From Spinactinospora alkalitolerans (lineage in GTDB: Bacteria > Actinomycetota > Actinomycetes > Streptosporangiales > Streptosporangiaceae): a stretch of 64,000 bases of DNA. The DNA is taken from the NCBI RefSeq assembly GCF_013408795.1, contig NZ_JACCCC010000001.1, forward strand, positions 3,596,001 to 3,660,000, given 5' to 3'. Both the position numbers and the translations under genes were made by a program. The first letter of the stretch is position 1, and every line of letters begins with the position of its first letter. The notes under the pieces are model-generated. The model was given only the letters and a program-made list of their open reading frames with translations, made no database searches and was not told where the DNA came from. This document shows positions 47,010 through 55,757 of this stretch, in pieces.

Positions 47010-47311
47010 GACCATTCCTTTCCTCGGACCCGTGCGCCGCAGCGGCGCTTCGCGCGGGTTCTCCTCACGTTCGGCGCCGGCGCGCTCCTCGGGAGCGGCG
47101 GGCGCGTTCGCCGGGCGCCGCTACCCAGCGCACCCGAACACATTCGCCCGTTGCGGCGATTGCGGCGATCCGCGTGCGGTGATTGCCGCGCCGGTGTCGG
47201 GGTAGGCGGCCGAGGACGTCCGGCCGGTCCGGCTCCGGCAGCGCCCGACCGGGCCCAGGCTTCGAACGGGACCGCACGCGGTCTGCGCCGACCGAGGAAC
47301 GAAGGGCCCCG
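47010..47311. other. Divergent promoter region, TPP enzyme and antiporter
   Basis: About 300 bases of very GC-rich sequence between divergent genes. It must hold both promoters. No convincing boxes, repeats or ORF were found. Confidence 0.4.
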
Positions 47312-48571
47312 ATGGCTGTGGTGCTCGCTTTCGCCGTGGTGCTGTTCGCCGCGGTGCTGGTCTCGGAGATCGCCCACCGGACCGTGCTGTCCACGGCGGT
47401 GCTCTTCCTGGTCGCCGGGTTCGTGCTCGGGGACGGGGTCCTGGGGTTCATCCCGCTGTCCCAGGGCACCGAGACGGTGCGGCAACTGGCCGAGTTCGCC
47501 CTGTTCGCCGTGCTGTTCACCGACGGGATGCGGTTGAACTTCAAGCAGTTGCGGACTCAGTGGCGACTGCCGGGCCGGGCGCTGGGCATCGGGATGCCGA
47601 TCACCTTCGCGCTGATCGCGCTGCTGGCCCACTACCTCGTGGGACTGAACTGGCTGGAGGCGTTCCTGATCGCGGCCGTGCTCTCGCCCACCGACCCGGT
47701 GTTCGCCGCGGCCCTGGTGTCGCGCGAGAAGGTGCCGCAGCGGGTCCGGCACCTGCTCAACGTGGAGTCCGGCCTCAACGACGGGCTGGCGCTACCCGTG
47801 GTCCTGGTGCTGCTCGCGCTGGCCGCGAACGAGTCGCCGCACCCGGCGGCTCTGGCCGGCGAACTGGCCCTGGGCATCGCCGTCGGGGTCGGCCTCTCCT
47901 ACCTGGCGATCGTGGTGCAGCGCCTGCCGCTCTTGAGCGCCACGGCGCGCTACGGACCGCTGGGCGCGTTCGCCATCGGGCTGGCGGTGCTGGGGCTGTG
48001 CTCCCTGACCCACGCCAACATGTTCCTCGGCGCGTTCACCGCCGGGGTCACGATCGCCACCGCCAGCGAGGAGACCAAGGCCGCCTTCGACCACTTCGGC
48101 GAGCTGGTCGCGGAGCTGCTGAAGCTTGCGGCGCTGCTGGTCTTCGGCGCGGTGATGTCGCCGGCCTTCCTCGCCGACATCCCGCTCAGCGGCTGGGTCT
48201 TCGCCGTGCTCGTGCTCGTCCTGGCCCGGCCGGTCGCCCTGCTCACGGCCCTGGTGGGCAGCGATCTGGGACGGGACGAACGGCTGGCGGTCGCCTGGTT
48301 CGGGCCCAAGGGGTTCGCCTCGGTGGTCTACGGCCTGCTGGTGCTGCACTCCGGCCTGGCGGCCAGCAACGAGGTGTTCCACCTCGTCGCGCTGGCCATC
48401 GCCATCTCCATCCTCGCCCACTCCTCCACCGACATCCTCATCGTGCGCAGGTTCGAATCGGCCGCCGGTTCCGGCGGTTCCGGCGGCTCGGCGGCCGGAG
48501 CAGGCGGCGGCTCGTCCGCGGCCGACCCCTCCCGGCCCGACGCGTTCGGCCGGGACGGGGAGCAGCGCTGA
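47312..48571 (+). CDS. CPA1-type cation:proton antiporter
   Basis: Membrane protein of 419 aa with 12-13 helices. The transport motif is VLSPTDPVFAAALVSREKVP followed by LLNVESGLNDGLALPVVLVL, the ND pair of NhaP/CPA1 exchangers, and WFGPKGFASVVYGLLVL near the C-terminus. It ends with a Gly/Ser-rich hydrophilic tail of about 40 residues. It exchanges Na+ or K+ for H+. The ATG follows GAAGGG. Confidence 0.9.
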   Translation: MAVVLAFAVVLFAAVLVSEIAHRTVLSTAVLFLVAGFVLGDGVLGFIPLSQGTETVRQLAEFALFAVLFTDGMRLNFKQLRTQWRLPGRALGIGMPITFALIALLAHYLVGLNWLEAFLIAAVLSPTDPVFAAALVSREKVPQRVRHLLNVESGLNDGLALPVVLVLLALAANESPHPAALAGELALGIAVGVGLSYLAIVVQRLPLLSATARYGPLGAFAIGLAVLGLCSLTHANMFLGAFTAGVTIATASEETKAAFDHFGELVAELLKLAALLVFGAVMSPAFLADIPLSGWVFAVLVLVLARPVALLTALVGSDLGRDERLAVAWFGPKGFASVVYGLLVLHSGLAASNEVFHLVALAIAISILAHSSTDILIVRRFESAAGSGGSGGSAAGAGGGSSAADPSRPDAFGRDGEQR

Positions 48572-48787
48572 CGCGGCGCCGGTGGCCGGTTCCGGGTCCC
48601 GGCCACCGGCGCCGCACCGCGACGGAGGCCCGGACAGGTCCACGTTTGCCCTCTGCCGGAACGGGTTAGCGGCCGGTGCGTGGTGCGCGCACCGCCTGCA
48701 TGCCGCCGCCCGCGCAGACCGCCGGGCCGACACCGCGGCCGCGCCGCCGATGCCGCAGCAGTGCTCCGAGGGGACGGAAGAACCGAC

Positions 48788-51700
48788 ATGACCGTGGACC
48801 TGCCCGCACCGACCTCCCACCGGGACGCCCCACCGCTCGTCGACGTCGACGCGCTGATCCGGGACCTCACCGCGCGGGTGGACGGCGAGATCCGCTTCGA
48901 CACGGGCTCGCGGGCCGCCTACGCCACCACGGGCTCCAACTACCGCCAGGTGCCGATCGGGGTGGTCGTGCCGCGCACCGTCGAAGCCGGCGCCGAGGCG
49001 GTCGCGGTGTGCCGCGAGCACGACGCACCCGTGCTGTCGCGGGGCGGGGGCACCAGCCTGGCCGGGCAGTGCTGCAACGTCGCGGTCGTGATCGACTGGA
49101 CCAAGTACTGCAACCGCGTGCTGGAGGTCGACGCCGACGCGCGCACCGCCGTCGTGGAGCCGGGCATCGTGCTCGACGTGCTCAACGCGCGCCTAAGCGA
49201 GGAGGCCGGGCTGATCTTCGGCCCCAAGCCCTCCACGCACGGCCAGTGCGCCATCGGCGGCATGATCGGCAACAACTCCTGCGGCTCCACCGCGCAGGCC
49301 TACGGCAAGACCGTGGACAACGTGGTGCGGCTGGAGGTTCTCACCTACGACGGGTGCCGGATGTGGGTCGGGGCGACCTCGGAGGAGGAGTGCGAGCGCA
49401 TCATCGCGGCCGGCGGGCGCCGCGCCGAGATCTACCGCGGCCTGCGCGAGCTGCGCGACCGCCACGCCATGGCCGTGCGGCGCCGGTTCCCCGACATCCC
49501 GCGCAGGGTGTCGGGCTACAACCTCGACTCGCTGCTGCCGGAGAACGGCTTCGACCTGGCCGGAGCGCTCGTCGGCTCCGAGGGCACCCTGGTGACGGTG
49601 CTGCGCGCGGAGCTGCGGCTGGTCTCCGAACCCGCGGCCAAGGCGCTGGTGCTGTGCGGCTACCCCGACATCTTCACCGCGGCCGACGCCGTCCCCGAGG
49701 TCGCCGAGCACCGGCCGTTCGCGCTGGAGGGGATGGACGACAAGCTGATCGGCTACGAGCGGCGCAAGCACCTCAACCCCGAGGCGCTGAAGTGGCTGCC
49801 CGAGGGCTCGGGGTGGCTGATGGTGCAGTTCGGCGGCGACGACCGGGACGAGGCGTGCGAGCAGGCGCGCGGGTTCATGGACGCCGTCTCCGGCTCCGAG
49901 CACGCGCCGACCACGCGGTTCTACGACGATCCGGCCGAACAGGAGCAGTTGTGGCAGGTGCGCGAGGCGGGGCTGGGCGCGACGGCCCGCGTCCCCGCTG
50001 AGGCCGACACCTGGGAGGGCTGGGAGGACTCCGCCGTCCCGCCGGAGAGGTTCGGCGACTACCTGCGGGACCTGCACGCGCTGATGGAGGAGTTCGACTA
50101 CGCCGAGAGGTCCTCGCTGTACGGGCACTTCGGGCACGGCTGCCTGCACACGCGCATCCCCTTCGACCTGATCACGACGGAGGGGATCGCGAACTACCGC
50201 GCCTTCGTCGAGCGCGCCGCCGACCTGGTGGTGTCCTACGGCGGCTCGTTCTCCGGCGAGCACGGCGACGGGCAGTCGCGCGCCGAGCTGTGGCCGAAGA
50301 TGTTCGGCGAGGAGCTCATGCCGGCCTTCGCCGAGTTCAAGCGGATCTTCGACCCCAAGGACCGGATGAACCCCGGCAAGCTCATCGCCCCCGACGGCGA
50401 CGGACCGAACCGGCTCGACGAGAACCTGCGGCTGGGCACCGACTACCGGCCCGCGACCCCCGACACCTACTTCGGCTACCCCCACGACGACGGCAGCGTG
50501 GCCAGGGCCGCGCTGCGCTGCGTGAGCGTGGGCAAGTGCCGCCAGGAGAGCGGCGGGGTGATGTGCCCCAGCTACCGCGTCACCCGCGAGGAGGAGCACT
50601 CCACCCGCGGCCGGGCCCGGCTGCTGTTCGAGATGCTGCGGGGCGACGCGATCGGCGACGGCTGGCGCTCCCGCGAGGTCAACGACGCCCTGGACCTGTG
50701 CCTGGCCTGCAAGGGATGCAAGACCGACTGCCCCGTCAACGTCGACATGGCCACCTACAAGGCGGAGTTCCTGGCCCATCACTACGCCGGCCGGCTGCGG
50801 CCCGCCGCGCACTACGCGATGGGCTGGCTCCCGGTGTGGGCCAGGGCCGCGTCCCTGGCCCCGGGCGCGGTCAACGCGCTGAGCGGCCGACCGTCCCTGG
50901 CCCGCGCCGGCAAGCGGATCGGCGGCGTGGCGCGGGAGCGGCCGATACCGGCGTTCTCCCCGGTGCGCTTCAGCGACGCCTTCCGCAGGCGCGGCCCGCG
51001 GGGCGACGGCGAGCGGGGCGAGGTCGTCCTGTGGCCCGACACCTTCACCGACAACTTCCATCCGGCGGTCGGCGCCGCGGCCGTGCGCATCCTGGAGTCG
51101 GCGGGGTTCCGGGTCCGGGTGCCGCGGCGGACCCTGTGCTGCGGGCTGACCTGGATCTCCACCGGCCAGCTCGGCACGGCGCGCAGGGTGCTGCAGCGCA
51201 CCGTCACCGCGTTGCGCGACGACATCCGATCCGGGACCCCGATCGTGGGGCTGGAGCCGTCGTGCACGTCGGTCTTCCGCGCCGACGCCCCCGAATTGTT
51301 CCCGCACGACCGGGACGTCGACCGGCTGCGGAACCAGACGTTCACCCTGGCCGAGTTCCTCAACCGGCGCGCGCCCGACTGGGAGCCGCCGCGACTGGAG
51401 CGCGCCGCCGTCGCCCAGCCGCACTGCCACCAGCACGCCGTCCTGGGCTTCGACGAGGACGCCGCACTGCTGGAGCGCACGGGGGCGCAGGTGGACGTGC
51501 TCGACGCCGGCTGCTGCGGCCTGGCCGGCAACTTCGGCTTCGAGGACGGCCACTACGCGGTGTCGATGGCCTGCGCCGAGGACGGGCTGCTGCCGGCCGT
51601 GCGCGGGGCGGATCCCGAGGCGTTCGTGCTGGCCGACGGGTTCAGCTGCCGCACCCAGATCGAGCACGCCGGCGTCGGCCGCGAGGCGGTGCACCTCGCC

Positions 51701-51880
51701 GAGGCCCTCGACCTGGCGCTGCGGGGGGCGGCGCCGCGGCGCGCCCCCGAGCGGGCGGCGACCCGGTTCGCGCCGCCGCGCCGGGCGCCCCGCTACGACC
51801 TGCAGGAGCTGCGCGAGGAGGCGATGGAGGCCGGCCGCCCCCGGCGCAGCGGGACGCACACCGGCCGGGCGCACTCGTGA
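48788..51880 (+). CDS. Fused FAD-linked oxidase and Fe-S oxidoreductase (D-lactate dehydrogenase-like)
   Basis: Enzyme of 1030 aa. Residues 1-about 560: FAD_binding_4 domain with PVLSRGGGTSLAGQCCNV, GMIGNNSCGSTAQAYGKT, and a C-terminal FAD-oxidase domain with YGHFGHGCLHTRIPFDL and GSFSGEHGDGQSRAEL. Residues about 560-680: 4Fe-4S part with CVSVGKCRQESGGVMCPSY and CLACKGCKTDCPVNVDM. The rest has two CCG-type repeats (TLCCGLTW, DAGCCGLAGNFGF). This layout oxidises a D-2-hydroxyacid and passes electrons to quinone. It overlaps the enolase-superfamily gene by GTGA. Confidence 0.92.
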   Translation: MTVDLPAPTSHRDAPPLVDVDALIRDLTARVDGEIRFDTGSRAAYATTGSNYRQVPIGVVVPRTVEAGAEAVAVCREHDAPVLSRGGGTSLAGQCCNVAVVIDWTKYCNRVLEVDADARTAVVEPGIVLDVLNARLSEEAGLIFGPKPSTHGQCAIGGMIGNNSCGSTAQAYGKTVDNVVRLEVLTYDGCRMWVGATSEEECERIIAAGGRRAEIYRGLRELRDRHAMAVRRRFPDIPRRVSGYNLDSLLPENGFDLAGALVGSEGTLVTVLRAELRLVSEPAAKALVLCGYPDIFTAADAVPEVAEHRPFALEGMDDKLIGYERRKHLNPEALKWLPEGSGWLMVQFGGDDRDEACEQARGFMDAVSGSEHAPTTRFYDDPAEQEQLWQVREAGLGATARVPAEADTWEGWEDSAVPPERFGDYLRDLHALMEEFDYAERSSLYGHFGHGCLHTRIPFDLITTEGIANYRAFVERAADLVVSYGGSFSGEHGDGQSRAELWPKMFGEELMPAFAEFKRIFDPKDRMNPGKLIAPDGDGPNRLDENLRLGTDYRPATPDTYFGYPHDDGSVARAALRCVSVGKCRQESGGVMCPSYRVTREEEHSTRGRARLLFEMLRGDAIGDGWRSREVNDALDLCLACKGCKTDCPVNVDMATYKAEFLAHHYAGRLRPAAHYAMGWLPVWARAASLAPGAVNALSGRPSLARAGKRIGGVARERPIPAFSPVRFSDAFRRRGPRGDGERGEVVLWPDTFTDNFHPAVGAAAVRILESAGFRVRVPRRTLCCGLTWISTGQLGTARRVLQRTVTALRDDIRSGTPIVGLEPSCTSVFRADAPELFPHDRDVDRLRNQTFTLAEFLNRRAPDWEPPRLERAAVAQPHCHQHAVLGFDEDAALLERTGAQVDVLDAGCCGLAGNFGFEDGHYAVSMACAEDGLLPAVRGADPEAFVLADGFSCRTQIEHAGVGREAVHLAEALDLALRGAAPRRAPERAATRFAPPRRAPRYDLQELREEAMEAGRPRRSGTHTGRAHS

Positions 51881-52989
51881 GCGCCCCCGCGGACCCGGCG
51901 GTCGCCGGGCTGGAGACGGCCGTCTACACCGTGCCCACCGACCGCCCCTCGGGAGACGGCACACTGACCTGGGACTCCACCACGATGGTGCTGGTCCGCG
52001 CGACGGGCGGCGGACTGGAGGGGCTGGGCTGGACCTACGGCCCGCCCGCCTGCGCCTCGATCGTGCGCGATCTGCTCGTCCCGCACGTCGAGGGCCGCCC
52101 TGCGCTGGACGTGCCGGCCGCGCTGGAGGCCATGGTGCGCGCCGTGCGCAACGCCGGGCGGCCCGGCGCGGCCGGCTATGCCGTCTCCGCCGTCGAGACC
52201 GCGCTGTGGGACCTGAAGGCGCGTCTGCTCGGCCTGCCGCTGCACCGGCTGCTCGGCGCCGTGCGCGACGCCGCTCCGCTGTACGGCAGCGGCGGCCTGA
52301 CCACCTACGACGACGCCGACCTTCGCGCCCAGCTCGCCCGCTGGGTGCACGACGAGGGGTTCAAGCGGGTCAAGATCAAGATCGGGGAGTCGTGGGGGCG
52401 GCGCGAGGACCGCGACCTCGCGCGGCTGCGGCTGGCCCGCGAGGTCATCGGGCCAGGGGCCGAGCTCTACGCCGACGCCAACGGCGGCTACACCGCCAAG
52501 CAGGCGGTCCGCGTCGGGGGCCCGATGAGCGAGCTGGGCGTCCGCTGGTTCGAGGAACCCGTCTCCTCCGACGACCTCGCAGGGCTGCGGCTGGTCCGCG
52601 AGGCCCTGGCGATCGACGTGGCCGCCGGCGAGTACGGCTTCGACCTGCCCTACTTCCAGCGGATGTGCGCGGCCGGCTCGGTGGACTGCCTGCAGATCGA
52701 CGTCACCCGCTGCGGCGGGATCCTGGAGTTCCAGCGCGCCGCCACCGTGGCGGCGGCCCACGGCCTGGAGGTGTCGGGACACTGCGCCCCGTTCCTGCAC
52801 CGGCACGTCGCCATGGCCGTTCCCGGCCTGCGCCACCTGGAGTGGTTCCACGACCACGTGCGCATCGAGACCCTGTTCTTCGACGGCGCGGCTCCCCCGT
52901 CCGACGGCCGCCTGCGGCCCGACCCCGACCGCCCGGGCCACGGACTCGCCCTCAAGGCCGCCGACGCCGCCCCCTACCGCACCGGCTGA
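51877..52989 (+). CDS. Mandelate racemase/muconate lactonizing enzyme family protein (likely sugar-acid dehydratase)
   Basis: Enolase-superfamily protein of 370 aa. Lys-x-Lys in FKRVKIKIGE, metal ligands in LYADANGGY, WFEEPVSSDDL and AGEYGF, the QIDVTRCGG acid, and the base His in VSGHCAPFLH. The Lys and His bases with this order suit the mandelate-racemase subgroup, which includes acid sugar dehydratases. It starts within the stop of the FAD/Fe-S gene, so both proteins probably serve one pathway, for example a hydroxyacid oxidised before or after dehydration. Confidence 0.9.
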   Translation: MSAPADPAVAGLETAVYTVPTDRPSGDGTLTWDSTTMVLVRATGGGLEGLGWTYGPPACASIVRDLLVPHVEGRPALDVPAALEAMVRAVRNAGRPGAAGYAVSAVETALWDLKARLLGLPLHRLLGAVRDAAPLYGSGGLTTYDDADLRAQLARWVHDEGFKRVKIKIGESWGRREDRDLARLRLAREVIGPGAELYADANGGYTAKQAVRVGGPMSELGVRWFEEPVSSDDLAGLRLVREALAIDVAAGEYGFDLPYFQRMCAAGSVDCLQIDVTRCGGILEFQRAATVAAAHGLEVSGHCAPFLHRHVAMAVPGLRHLEWFHDHVRIETLFFDGAAPPSDGRLRPDPDRPGHGLALKAADAAPYRTG

Positions 52990-53030
52990 GGAGCCGGCCG
53001 CCCCGTCCGATCCCTTCCGGCCGCCGCACG

Positions 53031-53477
53031 TCAGTCCGCGGCGGCCTCGTCGCCGAGGAGCACGCGCCCGGTGCCGTCAACGCTCCACCAGGGGTTGTGG
53101 CAGATCTCCCAGATGACCCCGTTGGGGTCGGCGAAGTGGCCGTGGTAGCCGCCGAACGCGGCGCGCTGCGGCGGTTTGACCAGCTCGGCCCCTGCCCGCA
53201 CCGCGGCCTCCAGCACCGCGTCGACCGCCTCGGGGCCGTCCACGTTGTGGGACAGCGTCACGCCCGCGATGCCGGTGTCGGAGACGGCGCCGGCGAGGTC
53301 CTCGCGGAACTTCCGGGCGTCGAAGAGCCCGAGGACCAGCCCGGGGGCCGTCTGGAAGAAGATGATCTCTCCGGCGACATCGGCCAGCGGCTCCCAGCCC
53401 AGTCCGTCGCGGTAGAAGGCGCGCGAGGCGTCGAGGTCCGGCGTCGCGAACGTGATGAAGTGAATCCGAGGGTCCAT
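53031..53477 (-). CDS. VOC family (glyoxalase/bleomycin-resistance) protein
   Basis: Protein of 148 aa with two beta-alpha-beta-beta-beta units: ITFATPDLDASRAFYRDGLG, GIAGVTLSHNVDGPEAVDA, and GGYHGHFADPNGVIWEICHN, the usual metal-ligand Glu near the end. The substrate is unknown. The ATG at 53477 is chosen as the natural N-terminus MDPRIHFITFA. It converges on the enolase-family gene, with 41 bases between. Confidence 0.87.
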   Translation of the reverse strand: MDPRIHFITFATPDLDASRAFYRDGLGWEPLADVAGEIIFFQTAPGLVLGLFDARKFREDLAGAVSDTGIAGVTLSHNVDGPEAVDAVLEAAVRAGAELVKPPQRAAFGGYHGHFADPNGVIWEICHNPWWSVDGTGRVLLGDEAAAD

Positions 53478-53764
53478 ATCGGGAGTCTGGCATCGGAGGG
53501 CGCCCGACGCCTTGAACGAAACGGACGCCGCCGCGTACGTCCGCACCGCCGCCCGCACGCCCGGCCGGGAGCTCGGGAAGGCGCCTCAGATCGTTGGCGG
53601 GGGAAGGCGGGGACCGCCTCCAGGCCTTGGCCGGGCCCGTGGTGACCTGGTGGGGCTGTCGTCGGGCGCGAAGCGTCCGCCGGCGCGCCGACGGCAGCCT
53701 TCCCAGGTCATGCGGTGGTGCACGAAAGAACCGCGACCCCGGCTCTCCACTCCCGTCAACGACC

Positions 53765-54154
53765 TCAGGGGCCGACCGGTGCGGGGGGCAGGGTCTCCAG
53801 GGCGGCCACCAGGGGGGCCAGTTCCGGATTCCCGGCGGCCTCGTCCAGCGCCGCGCGCAGGGTCGCGTTGCGGGTGGGCCGGGCCCGCGCCAGGAGCTCG
53901 CGGCCGGCGGCGTTGAGCCGCTTGTTGTACCCGGACTGCTGGGGCAGGCCGGGAAACAGCCCGCGCAGATGGCGGTGGGCGTAGCGGATCCAGTGCCGGG
54001 CGGAGGGAAAGCCGAGCAGGACCTGGGCCATGGCCAGGCACACCAGCTCGGCGTCGCTCAGCTTGGGCGGGCGGCCGATCCTGCGGGGCTCGATGACGTG
54101 GTCGTCGCAGAACACATAGAGTGCGGTCAGAAGGGTGTCCGGGTTTCGTGTCAC
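53765..54154 (-). pseudogene. IS982 family transposase fragment
   Basis: The N-terminal about 95 residues match IS982-type transposases: DTLLTALYVFCDDHVIEPRR, PPKLSDAELVCLAMAQVLLG, SARHWIRYAHRHLRGLFPGL and SGYNKRLNAAGREL. Then it loses similarity and stops at about 130 residues, where a full transposase is near 300; the DDE catalytic part is missing. No inverted ends could be identified. It is a dead remnant left in an intergenic spot. Confidence 0.8.
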
Positions 54155-54216
54155 GACTTGACCATCGGGCACCCTTCGCCATGTCCGCCACCTCCTCAAA
54201 CATCGGACTCACTCAT

Positions 54217-55590
54217 CTAGCCGATGGCTACGGCCCCGGGGCCGTAGGCGTTCGAGGGAAGCACGTGGATGCGGTGGTCGCGCCAGATCAGGGCCGCGTC
54301 CTCGACGGCCGGACCGATGTCGGGCTCCTCAAGGGGAGGGCTGAGCGGTTCGAGTTCGCCACCGGAGACGGGGGCCGTGTAGAGCTGCGGGGCGCGCGTG
54401 GAGAAGCAGATGGCCTCCTTGCCCCGGGCCATCAGGATCAGCCGGTCGTCCTCGACCGCGACCACCCGCACCTGGCCCGCGGGCGACCCTTCCACCTCGC
54501 GTTCCTTCTCGCCCGAGCGCAGGTCGTAGCCGAACACGGTGCTGGTGCAGTCTCCGCTGTTCTCGACCACCCACAGCAGCCCGTTCTCGACCAGCGTATC
54601 GGGGCGGTTGTCGGAGAACGTCGTGCCCCGGACACTGTCAGGACGCAGGTTCGCACCGTCGACGACGAAGCGGCGGGTCCCGTCGTCGTCGAAGCCGGCG
54701 ATCTCCACATCGCTCAGGTCCGTCATCACTCCGAGGACGATCGGGTCGGTGGCCAGCACGGTCGAGTACTGGCCGGCCTCCTGGCGCGTCTCGGGGCGCT
54801 CGACGCGGAACGCCCCGGTTTCGCGGCCCTCCTCGGCATCGATCAGCCGAACGCCGAGGGGGCCGGTCCCGATTCCGCAGTCGGCCACGGCGACGACGGT
54901 CTCCCCGTCTCGGGCACGCACGTCGCCGACCGGGCACCGCCGGGCACCGGTGCCCTCGACCTCGAATCCGCCGCGTTCCCACCTGGTGCGGCCTGAGTGC
55001 AGGTCCAGTGCCACGAGCTCACCCACGACGGCCACGACCACGCTCGATCCCGCGACGGCCGGATGCGACTCCATGGGCTCCTTCTCCGTGACGCCTTCGC
55101 CGAGCAGGTGCCTTCGAGTCCACAGCCGCTCGCCGTTGCGCAGGTCGACGCCCACGGCCGTGTCGCACGGCCGGTCGGTCCCGTGTGCGGGCCCTTCGGA
55201 TGCGCTGTACGACGCATCGCTGCGGACCATCACCACGCCGACCCCTTCGGAGGTCTCCTCGCTCATGGCGCACAGACCGTCCTCCGTCGGCATCGACCAC
55301 CGCACCGCGCCGTCATCGGCGGCATAGCCGAACAGGCCGTTCACATCGACGCGCACGATCAGCCCGTCCATCACCCACGATCCGACGAGGTCCGATGGCT
55401 CCGTGCCGTCCTCCGGGGCCTCACTGCGCCACACCACGCGTCCGTCGACCTCCGGAGAGGACACGTACTCGCCGCTGCGCACCCCCACCGCGGCGACCAC
55501 GCCGACGACGGCCAACGGCACGACCAGGCAGCCGATGATCCCGCACGTGACCGCGCCTCCTCTTCTGTCGGTCCCCGTCTCCTCGCCCAT
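54217..55590 (-). CDS. Membrane-anchored PQQ-like beta-propeller protein
   Basis: Protein of 457 aa. A single N-terminal membrane helix (CGIIGCLVVPLAVVGVVAAV, about residues 16-36) leads to an extracellular domain with repeated propeller blades: GLFGYAADDGAVRWSMPTED, TAVGVDLRNGERLWTRRHLL, ELVALDLHSGRTRWERGG, VFGYDLRSGEKEREVEG. These W-containing blades fit the PQQ-binding-like superfamily, but the residues needed for PQQ itself are not evident. The role is unknown; possibly a cell-surface sensor or assembly protein. ATG at 55590. Confidence 0.8.
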   Translation of the reverse strand: MGEETGTDRRGGAVTCGIIGCLVVPLAVVGVVAAVGVRSGEYVSSPEVDGRVVWRSEAPEDGTEPSDLVGSWVMDGLIVRVDVNGLFGYAADDGAVRWSMPTEDGLCAMSEETSEGVGVVMVRSDASYSASEGPAHGTDRPCDTAVGVDLRNGERLWTRRHLLGEGVTEKEPMESHPAVAGSSVVVAVVGELVALDLHSGRTRWERGGFEVEGTGARRCPVGDVRARDGETVVAVADCGIGTGPLGVRLIDAEEGRETGAFRVERPETRQEAGQYSTVLATDPIVLGVMTDLSDVEIAGFDDDGTRRFVVDGANLRPDSVRGTTFSDNRPDTLVENGLLWVVENSGDCTSTVFGYDLRSGEKEREVEGSPAGQVRVVAVEDDRLILMARGKEAICFSTRAPQLYTAPVSGGELEPLSPPLEEPDIGPAVEDAALIWRDHRIHVLPSNAYGPGAVAIG

Positions 55591-55757
55591 GGCTCTCCCT
55601 CGGTCGTCGCGTGCTGCGAAGTCGATTCCAGCAGACTCCAGCAGACGAGGAGGCGGGCGGCATCCGACTGGATACCCAATCGGGGGAGGCGGGAGTACTC
55701 AGTGGCGCGGCGGTCCCGCCCGCACACCGTCCGGCACGGCGGAGTCGCACCCTGCCG

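Noticed and set aside
49193-51964. 923-codon minus-strand frame opposite the FAD/Fe-S gene
   Set aside because: The opposite strand holds clear FAD and Fe-S motifs; this frame is an antisense by-product.
53765-54154. Intact insertion sequence
   Set aside because: The DDE catalytic part and identifiable inverted ends are missing; it is only a remnant.
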